A stretch of 37,940 nt of DNA from Psychrobacter pasteurii (GTDB lineage: Bacteria; Pseudomonadota; Gammaproteobacteria; Pseudomonadales; Moraxellaceae): positions 1 to 37,940 of the forward strand of contig NZ_FUGD01000128.1 of the NCBI RefSeq assembly GCF_900162815.1, given 5' to 3'. The position numbers and the translations under genes are program-made. Below are positions 16,564 through 25,775 of the stretch, in pieces; position 1 is the stretch's first letter; each line of letters opens with the position of its first letter. The notes beneath the pieces are model-generated. The model saw only the letters and a program-made list of their open reading frames with translations, searched no databases and was not told the origin of the DNA.

Positions 16564-16941
16564 ATTATCTCAGTATTAATTATTAGGCCTAACTTAACCA
16601 GCCTTGGAAAGAAAAATATTAGATAGGGTCGATAAGACGCTACCTAAGCGGAATCTTTCGCTTAATCTCTATATAGTCATAGAATTTGTAAAGCGAATCA
16701 GAGTCACAGGGGCATTATAAAGAAAGTTATGGTCTATTGCATGATGAGTTTGTAATGCTGGCTAAATTTTATTGGGTTATTTACATTTAGATTGCTCTTA
16801 GGTCTGAGTCTGAGGTATTTAGGTGGATAACAAACCTTTGTTAGGCCCTAAGCTTAATAGTTTAAATAATGTTAGAATTGGTTTTAATTGATTGGTTTTA
16901 ATTAATAGTTACCCCGTCTCTATATATACAGTGAGGATATT
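16564..16941. other. 378-base divergent intergenic region between yhbY and rlmE
   Basis: No gene seen. It must hold the promoters for both directions, but no pair of consensus hexamers stands out. A 14-base tandem duplication, ATTGGTTTTAATTG (16877-16890) and ATTGGTTTTAATTA (16891-16904), lies close to rlmE. Confidence 0.6.
16877..16904 (+). repeat. 14-base tandem duplication upstream of rlmE
   Basis: Two adjacent copies of ATTGGTTTTAATT(G/A) differing only in the last base, ending 37 bases before the rlmE start. A replication-slippage duplication in an AT-rich leader is the simplest reading. Confidence 0.6.
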
Positions 16942-17574
16942 TTGGCAACCCGGATTACTAATAAGACATTATCTAAAAGCAGTAAAGCTTGGATGAAAGA
17001 GCACCTTGATGACCATTATGTGCAGTTGGCTCAAAAAGAGGGCTATCGTGCTCGTGCTGCCTACAAGTTATTAGAAATTAACGAGAAGACCAACCTAATT
17101 AAAAAAGGGATGACGGTCGTTGATTTGGGTAGTGCACCAGGCAGTTGGTCTCAAGTCGCTGGTAGACTGGTAGGGGACAGTGGCATATTGATTGCTTCTG
17201 ATATCTTGCCTATGGATGCGTTGGAAAACGTTACTTTCATTCAAGGTGATTTTAGAGAAGAAGAAGTATTTGATCAGCTGATGAGTGAAGTGGGTGATAG
17301 ACAGGTAGATGTGGTGTTGTCAGATATGGCGCCTAATACTTCTGGTCACACCGCCGTAGATCAGCCACGTATGATCTATCTGTGTGAGTTGGCCGTAGAC
17401 TTCGCTCTTAGAGTACTTCCTAAAGGCGGATCTCTGGTAATGAAGGTGTTCCAAGGCGAAGGGGAGCAGCAGTTACGCCAGCAGTTACAGTCTCAGTTCT
17501 CTAAGGTACGTACTATTAAGCCTGCCGCCTCTCGTCCTCGCTCAAAAGAGGTATTTTGGGTAGCCACCAAGTAA
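16942..17574 (+). CDS. rlmE: 23S rRNA 2'-O-ribose U2552 methyltransferase
   Basis: RlmE (FtsJ/RrmJ) methylates U2552 in the A-loop of 23S rRNA during 50S assembly. The 210-residue protein matches the family length. The SAM site is TVVDLGSAPGSWSQVAG; the K-D-K-E catalytic set is visible as YKLLEI (K42), VVLSDMAPNTSGH, VMKVFQGEG and SKEVFWVA. The start is TTG at 16942 with GAGGA about 5 bases upstream; starting at the later methionine (WMKEHL) would remove residues that align with the E. coli N-terminus. It lies 361 bases before ftsH, the standard partner. Confidence 0.97.
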   Translation: MATRITNKTLSKSSKAWMKEHLDDHYVQLAQKEGYRARAAYKLLEINEKTNLIKKGMTVVDLGSAPGSWSQVAGRLVGDSGILIASDILPMDALENVTFIQGDFREEEVFDQLMSEVGDRQVDVVLSDMAPNTSGHTAVDQPRMIYLCELAVDFALRVLPKGGSLVMKVFQGEGEQQLRQQLQSQFSKVRTIKPAASRPRSKEVFWVATK

Positions 17575-17935
17575 AGTAAGGTATCAAGCAGATATAGTAA
17601 TCCAAGGTAGACACTTAAACCTAATTGAATAGTGCTGATAAGGCAGTATTGAAGGTGGGTTAAATAAGTTAATCTATAATTTGGATATTATTATCTGCTT
17701 TATCCTTGATAAATAAGTACACTGGCCTAATAAAGATAAGTATCAGCAATGGTTCGTTAAAATTGTATTTTTAAGGGCGCTAAGCTCAGCTGGAAATATT
17801 ATAAAAAATTAATGACAGAATCATCAATACGTGTATTAACACGGTGACGAGCCATAATTGTTTTTTTGTCTCATGCTATAATGCAAGATTAGGCAGAATT
17901 TTGAATACATCAACAAGTAAGGGATGGTATAGCTT
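17575..17935 (+). other. 361-base gap between rlmE and ftsH
   Basis: No gene or terminator of note is visible. The ftsH promoter lies at its downstream end. The rest is AT-rich, with no repeat that I could align. Confidence 0.6.
17874..17882 (+). promoter_or_regulatory. extended -10 promoter element for ftsH
   Basis: TGCTATAAT, a perfect TATAAT with TGn extension, lies 54 bases before the ftsH start. The nearest -35-like TTGTTT (17858-17863) is too close (13 bases). I see no sigma-32-type heat-shock consensus. Confidence 0.5.
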
Positions 17936-19846
17936 GTGAGCGACATGGTAAAAAATACCTTATTGTGGCTAGTTGTTATCGGCGTATTAGTGCTGGTATT
18001 TAGCAACTTTGATAGCAGTAATGAGCCTGATACGCTCAATTACTCTGAGTTTGTAACTCAAGTCACTGAAGACCAGATTAAAAGCGTCAAGATCGATGGT
18101 GAACAAATCACCGGCGAAAAAGTTAACGGCTCGGAATTCGAGACCGTTGTACCTGCCGTGGCTGACGATGAATTAATGCCTACATTACGTAAGCATAACG
18201 TTGAGGTGCAGGGCGCAGCCCCTGAGCGCCAAAGCATTATGCTGCAGTTATTAATTGCAAGCTTCCCTGTTCTGCTTATTATCGGTATCTTCTTATTCTT
18301 CATGCGTAACATGCAAGGGGGCGCAGGTGGTAAAGCCGGCGGACCTATGAGCTTTGGTAAATCTAAAGCGAAGATGTTGGGCGAAGATCAGATTAAAGTT
18401 AACTTTAGTGATGTCGCAGGCGCTGAAGAAGCCAAAGAAGAAGTGGTTGAAGTTGTTGATTTCCTAAAAGATCCCGACAAATTTACCAAGCTTGGTGCTA
18501 CTATTCCTCGCGGTATTTTGATGGTAGGTCCTCCAGGTACTGGTAAAACTTTGCTTGCTAAAGCCATTGCCGGTGAGGCGAAAGTACCTTTCTTCTCAAT
18601 CTCAGGTTCTGATTTCGTAGAGATGTTCGTCGGTGTGGGTGCTTCTCGTGTCCGTGATATGTTCGAACAAGCTAAGAAGAATGCGCCTTGTATTATCTTT
18701 ATTGATGAGATTGATGCGGTAGGTCGCAGCCGTGGTACCGGTATGGGCGGCGGTAATGACGAGCGTGAACAGACCCTTAACCAATTACTTGTTGAGATGG
18801 ATGGTTTTGAAGGCAACGACGGTATTATTGTGATTGCCGCAACCAACCGTGCTGATGTACTGGATAAAGCGTTATTACGCCCAGGTCGTTTTGACCGTCA
18901 AGTGCACGTAGGCTTGCCAGACATCAAAGGTCGTGAAGAGATTTTAAAAGTGCATTTACGCAAACTGCCTTCAACGGTTGGTGTTGATGTGAATGCACTG
19001 GCTCGTGGCACGCCTGGCTTTAGTGGTGCTCAGATTGCCAACTTGGTTAACGAGGCAGCTTTATTTGCGGCGCGCCGTAATAAAACCAGTGTCGATATGA
19101 ATGACTTCGAAGACGCCAAAGACAAACTATTTATGGGCCCTGAGCGTAAGTCTATGGTGCTGCGTGAAGAGGAGCGTCGTGCAACGGCTTATCATGAAGC
19201 GGGCCATGCTTTAGTAGCAGAGATGCTTCCAGGCACTGACCCTGTGCATAAAGTAACTATTATGCCACGTGGTTGGGCGCTAGGGGTCACTTGGCAGCTG
19301 CCAGAATTTGACCAAACTAGCTTAGATAAGTCTAAAATGCTAAACGACATTGCCATCTTATTTGGCGGCCGTATTGCAGAAGAAGTGTTTGTGAATCAAA
19401 AGACCACAGGGGCCTCTAACGACTTTGAGCGAGCCACTAAAATGGCAAGAGCAATGGTAACCAAGTATGGTATGTCAGATGCGCTAGGCATCATGGTGTA
19501 TGAAGAAGATGATAGTTCTCAAGGTTATTTTGGTGGTATGACTCGTACTATCTCTGAAGCCACACAGCAAAAAGTGGATGAAGAAATTCGTCGTATCCTA
19601 GAAGAGCAATATGATATTGCCCGCGAAATCATCGAAGCAAATAAAGACAAAATGCATGCGATGGTTGAAGCCTTGATGAAGTGGGAAACGATTGATCGTG
19701 ATCAACTACAAGATATCTTAGCTGGTAACGATCCTCGTGAACCTCGTGATTATCAACAAGAAAAGGATGTGACCCCTAAAAAAGAAGAGACAGATTCTTC
19801 AGATTCACCTTCAGGGCCTACACCTCCTCCTTTACCAGCCATGTAA
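17936..19846 (+). CDS. ftsH: ATP-dependent zinc metalloprotease FtsH
   Basis: FtsH is the hexameric membrane-bound AAA+ protease for membrane quality control and for degradation of regulators such as LpxC. The 636-residue protein has a transmembrane helix near residues 6-23, a short periplasmic domain, a second helix near 103-123, Walker A GPPGTGKT, Walker [13 protein letters not shown], the second region of homology [21 protein letters not shown], and the zinc motif HEAGHA. The C-terminus is Asp/Glu/Ser-rich and ends PTPPPLPAM. The start is GTG at 17936 with AAGGGA 11 bases upstream; an ATG three codons later is an alternative with worse spacing. Confidence 0.98.
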   Translation: MSDMVKNTLLWLVVIGVLVLVFSNFDSSNEPDTLNYSEFVTQVTEDQIKSVKIDGEQITGEKVNGSEFETVVPAVADDELMPTLRKHNVEVQGAAPERQSIMLQLLIASFPVLLIIGIFLFFMRNMQGGAGGKAGGPMSFGKSKAKMLGEDQIKVNFSDVAGAEEAKEEVVEVVDFLKDPDKFTKLGATIPRGILMVGPPGTGKTLLAKAIAGEAKVPFFSISGSDFVEMFVGVGASRVRDMFEQAKKNAPCIIFIDEIDAVGRSRGTGMGGGNDEREQTLNQLLVEMDGFEGNDGIIVIAATNRADVLDKALLRPGRFDRQVHVGLPDIKGREEILKVHLRKLPSTVGVDVNALARGTPGFSGAQIANLVNEAALFAARRNKTSVDMNDFEDAKDKLFMGPERKSMVLREEERRATAYHEAGHALVAEMLPGTDPVHKVTIMPRGWALGVTWQLPEFDQTSLDKSKMLNDIAILFGGRIAEEVFVNQKTTGASNDFERATKMARAMVTKYGMSDALGIMVYEEDDSSQGYFGGMTRTISEATQQKVDEEIRRILEEQYDIAREIIEANKDKMHAMVEALMKWETIDRDQLQDILAGNDPREPRDYQQEKDVTPKKEETDSSDSPSGPTPPPLPAM

Positions 19847-19866
19847 GGGTGACAACCAGACTTAAT

Positions 19867-19900
19867 AAAAAAGGCATCTTCCATTGAAGGTGCCTTTTTT
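19867..19900 (+). terminator. strong intrinsic terminator after ftsH
   Basis: AAAAAAGGCATCTTC pairs with GAAGGTGCCTTTTTT around CATT, with one G-T wobble, and ends in a T run. Past it, a 6-pair inverted repeat GCAGTC/GACTGC (19985-20006) lies in the folP upstream region. Confidence 0.9.
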
Positions 19901-20060
19901 GTGTTTATCTAACAAAGCAGGGGCTAGTATTGCACCACTATTACCCTGCATATCTGCTAAAATAGGTCGGCTATCAAGGCAAGAGCAGTCATAATAAAAA
20001 GACTGCCAACTGGCCTATAATTTAACTTGAAACCTGAAAAACAAAAGAATAATTACTATT

Positions 20061-20969
20061 ATGCAACTACATCCTTTTCCCGATACGATTATTGAGACCC
20101 AAACGATAACAGCACAATCTAAAGCGCAACCTAAACAATTAGACTTGTCTCAGCCGCATGTTATGGGCATTTTAAATGTGACACCTGACTCATTCTCAGA
20201 TGGTGGAAAGTTTAATACCGTAAATACAGCTTTAACCCACTGCGAGCAGATGTTAAACGAAGGGGCGACCATTATTGATATTGGGGGTGAATCTACCCGT
20301 CCTAATGCCAGCCCAGTGACAGAAGAGGAAGAGTGCGCGCGTGTGGTGCCTGTGGTAGAAGCGATTCGCCAAAAGTTTGGTGACGAGGTGTGGTTGTCTA
20401 TCGATACCAGCTCACCAAAGGTAATAGAGCAAGCGGTACAAGCGGGGGCAGATATCTGGAATGATGTTCGAGCATTGAGCCGAGAAGGTGCCCCGGAGAT
20501 GGCGGCAAAGTTAGGTATCCCCGTGGTATTAATGCACATGCGTGGTGAGCCGACTACCATGAATGCCAAAGCCCAGTATCAAGACGTCTTGCAGGAAGTG
20601 ATTGCTGAGCTCAAGCAGCGTATTGACTGTGCTGAGCAAGCGGGTGTCAAACGTAGCCATATTATTATCGACCCTGGGTTTGGCTTTGCTAAAGACTATG
20701 AGCATCATAAGGTTTTATTAAATCAGCTCACTGAGCTACATCAATTACAACTGCCTATTTTATTTGGTATCTCTCGTAAGCGCTTCTTGGGGGAGGTGCT
20801 TAACCGTACTGAACTGCTTGCCTTTAGTGAGCATCAAGCCACTGATAGAGATGGGGTGGGTATGGCGGCTGCTTTATTGGCTTTTCAGCAAGGCGCGAGT
20901 ATCGTGCGCACTCACAATGTGGGATTGACCATGCAGGGACTTGCTCTATGGCAACAGCTTAATGGCTAA
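20061..20969 (+). CDS. folP: dihydropteroate synthase
   Basis: FolP condenses 4-aminobenzoate with dihydropterin pyrophosphate in folate synthesis; it is the sulfonamide target. The 302-residue TIM-barrel protein has the signatures VMGILNVTPDSFSDGGKF and IIDIGGESTRPNA, then SIDTSSPKV, the NDVRAL strand, IIDPGFGFAKDYEHH and GISRKRFLGEV, with IVRTHNVG at the end. About 30 residues precede the barrel, making it longer than the E. coli enzyme (282). The ATG start has no strong ribosome site. A TATAAT at 20016-20021 lies 40 bases upstream. In E. coli folP is also next to ftsH. Confidence 0.97.
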   Translation: MQLHPFPDTIIETQTITAQSKAQPKQLDLSQPHVMGILNVTPDSFSDGGKFNTVNTALTHCEQMLNEGATIIDIGGESTRPNASPVTEEEECARVVPVVEAIRQKFGDEVWLSIDTSSPKVIEQAVQAGADIWNDVRALSREGAPEMAAKLGIPVVLMHMRGEPTTMNAKAQYQDVLQEVIAELKQRIDCAEQAGVKRSHIIIDPGFGFAKDYEHHKVLLNQLTELHQLQLPILFGISRKRFLGEVLNRTELLAFSEHQATDRDGVGMAAALLAFQQGASIVRTHNVGLTMQGLALWQQLNG

Positions 20970-21100
20970 GCTAGCTAATTAGCTTAATAACTCGGTGAAT
21001 AGTGAGTTTGAAGGTTAGCAATAGCCAATAAATAAACCTGATAAGCGTATTAACCGAATCTTTTATTTTAATTTATATGACATCTAGGAGTAGTTTTAAA

Positions 21101-21370
21101 ATGACACAACCAGAACCGACCAATGAGCAGCGTAGGGTTATCTATCAGGCCCGTCGTGGTTTAAAAGAGCTGGATTTTTATATTGACCCTTACGTTAAGC
21201 AGTACTACTTAACCGCTGATGAGCAGGAGCAGGCCACTTTCTCTAAGCTGTTAACTTATGAGGATCCTGATTTACTAAATTACTTTATGAATCAAGATAC
21301 TCCAGATGATCCGAAAGTAGCTGAACTGGTTTTAAAACTAAAAACCTTACAGCATGGTGATTTATCCTAA
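21101..21370 (+). CDS. sdhE: SdhE-type FAD assembly factor
   Basis: An 89-residue protein of the SdhE (YgfY, Sdh5) family, which promotes covalent flavinylation of succinate dehydrogenase and fumarate reductase flavoproteins. The conserved RGxxE motif is present as RRGLKELD, followed by DFYIDPYVKQYY and FSKLLTYEDPDLLNYFMN. The start is ATG at 21101 with AGGAG (21086-21090) 10 bases upstream; an in-frame ATG at 21077 lies before the ribosome site and is rejected. The next gene overlaps its 3' end, the same arrangement as ygfY-ygfX in other gammaproteobacteria. Confidence 0.92.
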   Translation: MTQPEPTNEQRRVIYQARRGLKELDFYIDPYVKQYYLTADEQEQATFSKLLTYEDPDLLNYFMNQDTPDDPKVAELVLKLKTLQHGDLS

Positions 21371-21761
21371 TTCTCCTAAGATCAATGATATGAGTACGCA
21401 GCTGGTGATTAAGATTGCTGCCACCAGTAACTGGCAACGTTTATATAGCTGTGGTTTTCTTATGATGGTGCTGCTGATAATCAGTATAACGGCGATTCCT
21501 ATTTATGGGGTGTTGGCTGTGTTAATGGTAGGGGTGCTGCTTTGTCTCTTAATTGAAAAGAACAGAGGCACTCAGCCATTACACATTACAGGCTGCAATA
21601 TTGATGAGGTTAACGGCTATTGGCAGCTACTTACCCAAGGCCGTCATCAGCCCATACTTTGGCAAGCAAAGCTAATGTCAACCCAAAGTTTTGCTCATTG
21701 TGTACAGCTGATATTTGATACGGAACAACCCAGGCAACAACGGGAAGCGATTTTAATTTGA
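21354..21761 (+). CDS. YgfX/CptA-like small membrane protein
   Basis: A protein of up to 135 residues that overlaps the end of sdhE by 17 bases. The first half holds two adjacent transmembrane helices (about residues 29-47 and 50-68: LYSCGFLMMVLLIISITAI and YGVLAVLMVGVLLCLLI), followed by a soluble region with WQLLTQGRHQPILW. This layout and its place after sdhE match the YgfX family, described as the toxin-like membrane partner of YgfY. Overall identity appears low, so the assignment leans on position and topology. The start is either ATG at 21354 or ATG at 21390 (MSTQLVIK); neither has a clear ribosome site, so translational coupling to sdhE is likely. Confidence 0.65.
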   Translation: MVIYPNSPKINDMSTQLVIKIAATSNWQRLYSCGFLMMVLLIISITAIPIYGVLAVLMVGVLLCLLIEKNRGTQPLHITGCNIDEVNGYWQLLTQGRHQPILWQAKLMSTQSFAHCVQLIFDTEQPRQQREAILI

Positions 21762-22041
21762 AAGGATCAGATAGAAGCTGACACTTGGCGTAAACTCAAA
21801 GTTCTAACTCGGTGGGGTTAAACCTTAAGCTAGATTCAAAATAGTGCGATAGGTTTGTTAGATAACAAGTCGTATAAAAATAGCTTGTGAAAGCATACGG
21901 GATTAAGTGTTAAGCTTAATCGTAATGAGTTATATCTAACCCTCAATCAAGATTTGTGATTTATGGCTAATGTTAATGTTCAATTTGCTAAGTCATTTTT
22001 CACCATATATTGAATATTTTGAAGTTATTAAGGAGAATTTT

Positions 22042-22743
22042 ATGAGTTTACTAGGGAATTTAATTACTCAAGTAGCCCGTCAAGCAATGGATTCGCAAGA
22101 TTCGACGCGTAGCCCTGCCAATCAGCAGACGCAGTCACGCTCTACTGGTGGATTGGGCGATATTTTAGGCAGTGTCCTGGGGGGTAACACCTCAGCCCAA
22201 ACCAATACCCGTGCACAAGACAATGGCTTTGGTCTTGATGATATTATTGGAGGAATGCTAGGTGGCCAAATGGGTGGTAAGACCAGTGGCGCTGGTGGCC
22301 TAGGTAGTATCTTAGGTAGTGTATTAGGCGGCGGTCAAAGCGCCAATAGAGGAGCTCGAGCGGGCGGTAGTAAGGCTATGTTAGTAGCTGCATTAATGCC
22401 AATCGCCCTAAATTGGATCCAACGCAATGGCGGCTTATCTGATGCCTTAAATAAAATTCAAGATATGGGTTTTGGTAATCAAGCTCAATCTTGGATGAGT
22501 ACCCAGCAGCAAAACGAAAACCTTGATCCTAACCAGATTAATAAGTTGTTTGATCAACAAGAGATTGATCAGGTGTGTCAACAGACAGGAGCTGACGAGA
22601 CAGAAGTTCGTCAAGGTTTAGCTGAGCTGTTACCAGAGATTGTCAATCAGCTTACCCCAAGTGGAGACTTAGCAAAAGAGCAAGAAGCCAATAGTGAAAT
22701 TGATGAAATTTTAAGTCAGATTTCAGCTTCTTTGCCTAAATAA
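22042..22743 (+). CDS. YidB-like DUF937 protein
   Basis: A 233-residue protein of the DUF937/YidB family, function unknown. The N-terminal half is Gly-rich with three imperfect repeats of the form GGLGDILGSVLGG (about residues 36-48, 62-75 and 85-98), joined by Ser/Gln/Asn-rich linkers. The C-terminal half is the YidB-like helical part: GFGNQAQSWMSTQQQN, then the helix IDQVCQQTGADETEVRQGL and AELLPEIVNQLTPSG. There is no signal peptide. The frame opens earlier at 21970, but ATG at 22042 has AAGGAGA just upstream and starts the conserved region. It stands alone; a terminator follows. Confidence 0.85.
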   Translation: MSLLGNLITQVARQAMDSQDSTRSPANQQTQSRSTGGLGDILGSVLGGNTSAQTNTRAQDNGFGLDDIIGGMLGGQMGGKTSGAGGLGSILGSVLGGGQSANRGARAGGSKAMLVAALMPIALNWIQRNGGLSDALNKIQDMGFGNQAQSWMSTQQQNENLDPNQINKLFDQQEIDQVCQQTGADETEVRQGLAELLPEIVNQLTPSGDLAKEQEANSEIDEILSQISASLPK

Positions 22744-22821
22744 AGCCAAATTTATCAACTATCTAGGTAAAGCCTAAACTAGATAATTTTGATTATGCGC
22801 TAATAAACCGATAGATGTCAG

Positions 22822-22857
22822 AGCCAGATTGCTTTTATTAGCAGGTCTGGCTTTTTT
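22822..22857 (+). terminator. intrinsic terminator after the DUF937 gene
   Basis: AGCCAGA pairs with TCTGGCT, with an inner TGCT/AGCA stem, and is followed by TTTTTT. It lies 80 bases past the stop codon. Confidence 0.8.
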
Positions 22858-23013
22858 ATTGTTACTGTTATGTGAATTTTAAATAAGAATGGCTAAAATG
22901 ATTTAACTACCGATTTATCAAAGGGGGTCCGGGTGGTATGATAGGGCGTCTATTTTGACATCCATGCATTCGCATCAGATATATTTTGCATTTTAGCTTT
23001 CAAAGAGGCCCTC

Positions 23014-23691
23014 ATGTTTTTGGCAGTCGATACCGTTTTTGACCAGTGTTCAGTAGCCGTAGTGGATAAAGACCTACAGATACTCAGTTGTCATACAGAA
23101 CCTGGAAAACGAGAGCAAACCCAACTTATTTTGCCAATGATTGAGGCGGCATTACAGGAAGCGGGCGTGAAGCCGGGTGATATCACCGCTTTAATCTTTA
23201 ACCGTGGGCCGGGTCCTTTTAGTGGTATTAGAATTAATACTGCTGTGGTACAAGCCTTATCGGTAGCTCATAACATACCTTGTGTCGGTGTCTCTAGCTT
23301 GAGTGCAATAGCTCAAGCGGCCTTCGATGAGCAGGATTTAGAGCAAGTTTATGTGGCTTTTGATGCCCGTATGAAGCAGGTTTATTTTGCACAGTATCAG
23401 CTTGACTCTACCACTCAGGTGATGAGCCTAACGGAAGGCACTAATGAGCAGCTGCTTGATTATGATCAAGGCACTGATCTTGCTTTGCCGATAGTAGGCA
23501 ATGGCGCAGAATTATTAACAGCTCAGCAAGATCAACCTCTCTATGCGGACATTCAGCCTGATGCAGCCACTCTGGCCAAGCTAGGTGTCGCACAGTATTT
23601 ACAGCATGGCGGCGTGCCTGCAGAGCAAGCCCTCCCAGTGTATTTGCGTAATGATGCTTGGAAAACGCTTAAAGAGCAGGGCAAAGCCTAA
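23014..23691 (+). CDS. tsaB: tRNA t6A threonylcarbamoyl transfer protein TsaB
   Basis: TsaB is the ASKHA-fold partner of TsaD and TsaE in making the t6A37 modification of ANN-decoding tRNAs. The 225-residue protein begins FLAVDTVFDQCSVAVV and carries the family motif FNRGPGPFSGIRI, then VGVSSLSAIAQ and VAFDARMKQVYFAQY. Length matches E. coli TsaB (231). The ATG start has AGAGG 6 bases upstream. It is followed by uppP on the same strand after 91 bases. Confidence 0.95.
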   Translation: MFLAVDTVFDQCSVAVVDKDLQILSCHTEPGKREQTQLILPMIEAALQEAGVKPGDITALIFNRGPGPFSGIRINTAVVQALSVAHNIPCVGVSSLSAIAQAAFDEQDLEQVYVAFDARMKQVYFAQYQLDSTTQVMSLTEGTNEQLLDYDQGTDLALPIVGNGAELLTAQQDQPLYADIQPDAATLAKLGVAQYLQHGGVPAEQALPVYLRNDAWKTLKEQGKA

Positions 23692-23782
23692 TTACTGGTA
23701 ACTTACTGTCTGCCGAAGAAGAAAAACTATTTAAAATCAGCCATCCCAATCTTATTTAATCTTTATACAGCGAGACTTTACT

Positions 23783-24634
23783 TTGGATCTGTTACTCATT
23801 TTTAAAGCAATAATCATGGGTATTGTGGAGGGTATTACTGAGTTTTTACCCATATCCAGTACCGGTTATTTAATTTTATCTGCAGACCTTATGGGGTTTT
23901 GGACCAAAGAAAAAGCAGATCTATTTATTGTCGTTATTCAGTTAGGCGCTATCTTGGCCGTGGTGTATGAATATTGGGGCCGTCTGTGGCATGCCTTAAT
24001 GGGACTGATAACTGGTAAGTCGGAAGGTCCAAATGCCCTAAGAAATCCCCGTCAGCTCGGCTTAAGCCTTATTGTGGCTACTATTCCTGTGATGATCGTC
24101 GGCTTTACTATGGCCGATCAAATTAAGCAGTATTTATTTAACCCCTATATTGTTGCCATTATGCTTATATTAGGGGGTCTACTGATATTCTATGTTGAGC
24201 GTAAGCCCATACCTATTGTGGCAGAAGAAGCAGAAGATGTGAGCTTTAAACATGCGCTATTGATCGGTTTGTTTCAGTGCTTAGCGCTTATTCCAGGTAC
24301 CTCACGTTCAGGGTCGACCATTATCGGTGCGCTGTGGTTAGGGGTTTCTCGCAAAGCTGCGGCTGAATTTTCCTTCTTCTTAGGTATTCCGGTTATTATT
24401 GGGGCTGGCTTGCTGGATTTGGTTAAGCACAAAGATGTCTTATCTAGCTCTGAAGACTGGTTAGTACTGGGTGTGGGCATAATCGTATCGTTCATCGTTG
24501 CCCTGCTATGTATCCGTTGGTTAGTAGACTGGGTGAGTCGTCGCGACTTTACGATTTTTGCTTGGCTGAGAATTGTTACCGGTATTATCGTGCTTTTGGT
24601 GGCTTGGATTTTTGGTTATACCATTCAAGGCTAA
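23783..24634 (+). CDS. uppP: undecaprenyl-diphosphatase
   Basis: UppP (BacA) dephosphorylates undecaprenyl diphosphate, recycling the lipid carrier for peptidoglycan. The 283-residue protein is highly hydrophobic with about eight membrane segments. The two catalytic regions are VEGITEFLPISSTGYLI near the N-terminus and PGTSRSGSTIIGALWLG in the middle. The start is TTG at 23783, chosen because the first helix (DLLLIFKAIIMGIVEG) is needed for the family alignment; the ATG 11 codons later would cut into it. The ribosome site is weak (AGCGAGA, about 7 bases upstream). Confidence 0.97.
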   Translation: MDLLLIFKAIIMGIVEGITEFLPISSTGYLILSADLMGFWTKEKADLFIVVIQLGAILAVVYEYWGRLWHALMGLITGKSEGPNALRNPRQLGLSLIVATIPVMIVGFTMADQIKQYLFNPYIVAIMLILGGLLIFYVERKPIPIVAEEAEDVSFKHALLIGLFQCLALIPGTSRSGSTIIGALWLGVSRKAAAEFSFFLGIPVIIGAGLLDLVKHKDVLSSSEDWLVLGVGIIVSFIVALLCIRWLVDWVSRRDFTIFAWLRIVTGIIVLLVAWIFGYTIQG

Positions 24635-24691
24635 AGCTCGTTAACACAGCGCCCTATATTTGATAGCACTTCATAAGGTTACGATAACACG

Positions 24692-25582
24692 ATGAGTCAT
24701 ACGACTGAAGCCACTTATGTTCCGATAGTTCATTCGGCCTCTGTTTCTATTGAGGTAGCTCCTGTCATACAGATACTAGAGCAGTTGATAGAAGCAGCCA
24801 ATTTATCATTGAAGTTACAAGTGACATCTATTGAGCGCAAACTGAGCCAAAAAGTACGTCAGCAGCTAAGTGATGAGTACCAAAGACCGGTATTTATTAT
24901 TGATGATAAGGGGCAACTGTCTCTATTAACCCATCATATTAGCGTTGCCCCAGACTGGAAGAGCTTGCAGCGCCGAGTGGTGAGTGCGGGTCGAAAGTCA
25001 GAGATGTTGCTTCAAGCTTGTAAGCTAACCGATCAAAGTCAGGTGCTTGATGCTACGGCAGGCTTTGGTCATGATAGCTTGATTCTTGCCAGTACTGGCG
25101 CTCAAGTGACTATGTTAGAGCGTAATCCTTTGATGGCATTGCTACTGATGTATGAGCAGCATCTTATGTCGCAGCAAGCCAACTGGCAAAAGTTGATGGT
25201 AAGGCTCAAAGTTGTGTGTGCTGACTCAGCTCAGTTTATGGAAGCACTATCTGCAGCAAATCAACCGGAGCAAGAGGTAAGTCATTCCAGTTATGATGTG
25301 ATTTATTTGGACCCCATGTTTCCCGAAAACAGCTACGAAAATGCCGCAACTGGTAAAGGGGCTAAAGTAGGCAAGCACATGCAGGCATTACATCACATTG
25401 CTCAGCCGCCAGACAATACTGAAGAACAAAGGTTGTTAACTCTGGCCTTAAATAAGGTTGTACCAGGGGGAAGAGTGGTGGTGAAAAGACCGGCCGCAGC
25501 ACCATTATTTGCTCAATCAAACCCAGATGAAAGCTGGCACAATGATGTACTACGCTTTGATGCTTATTTTAATAAAGCCTAA
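24692..25582 (+). CDS. rsmJ: 16S rRNA guanine-1516 N2-methyltransferase
   Basis: RsmJ methylates G1516 of 16S rRNA with SAM. The 296-residue protein shows the family features: VLDATAGFGHDSLILAS as SAM motif I, VTMLERNPLMALLL as motif II, the target-site motif VIYLDPMFPE (DPMFP), and VVKRPAAAPLF. The N-terminal 90 residues form the smaller domain seen in RsmJ. The ATG start is 57 bases after uppP, so both may share a transcript. No ribosome site of note (AACACG precedes). Confidence 0.95.
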   Translation: MSHTTEATYVPIVHSASVSIEVAPVIQILEQLIEAANLSLKLQVTSIERKLSQKVRQQLSDEYQRPVFIIDDKGQLSLLTHHISVAPDWKSLQRRVVSAGRKSEMLLQACKLTDQSQVLDATAGFGHDSLILASTGAQVTMLERNPLMALLLMYEQHLMSQQANWQKLMVRLKVVCADSAQFMEALSAANQPEQEVSHSSYDVIYLDPMFPENSYENAATGKGAKVGKHMQALHHIAQPPDNTEEQRLLTLALNKVVPGGRVVVKRPAAAPLFAQSNPDESWHNDVLRFDAYFNKA

Positions 25583-25604
25583 GAGCCTATATTTAGGTTA
25601 GTGT

Positions 25605-25661
25605 ATGTGGCTATAGTTAGGGCATGTGGTTATAGTTAGCACAGGTGGTTATAGATAGTAT
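25605..25661 (+). repeat. 19-base tandem repeat, three copies, upstream of pgsA
   Basis: Copies begin ATGTGGCTATAGTTAGGGC (25605-25623), ATGTGGTTATAGTTAGCAC (25624-25642) and AGGTGGTTATAGATAGTAT (25643-25661). The shared core is GTGG(T/C)TATAG(T/A)TAG. They lie right after the rsmJ stop and 115 bases before pgsA. Confidence 0.75.
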
Positions 25662-25775
25662 CGAGAGTCTTATAAGGCCGCTAAAGGCTAAGCCCTTTTG
25701 ATATCGCAAACTAACGGATTAGGGCTTACTAAAATTAGGTATAAATGATAAGCTAGCTGAAATTAAACACTCTTT

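Noticed and set aside
16942-16995. Later ATG as the rlmE start
   Set aside because: It would remove N-terminal residues that match the E. coli protein, and the TTG at 16942 has a well-placed ribosome site.
18388-18846. 152-codon open frame antisense to ftsH
   Set aside because: Same shadow pattern opposite a well-conserved gene; no independent support.
20150-20569. 139-codon open frame antisense to folP
   Set aside because: Composition follows the folP codons; no ribosome site and no neighbouring minus-strand gene.
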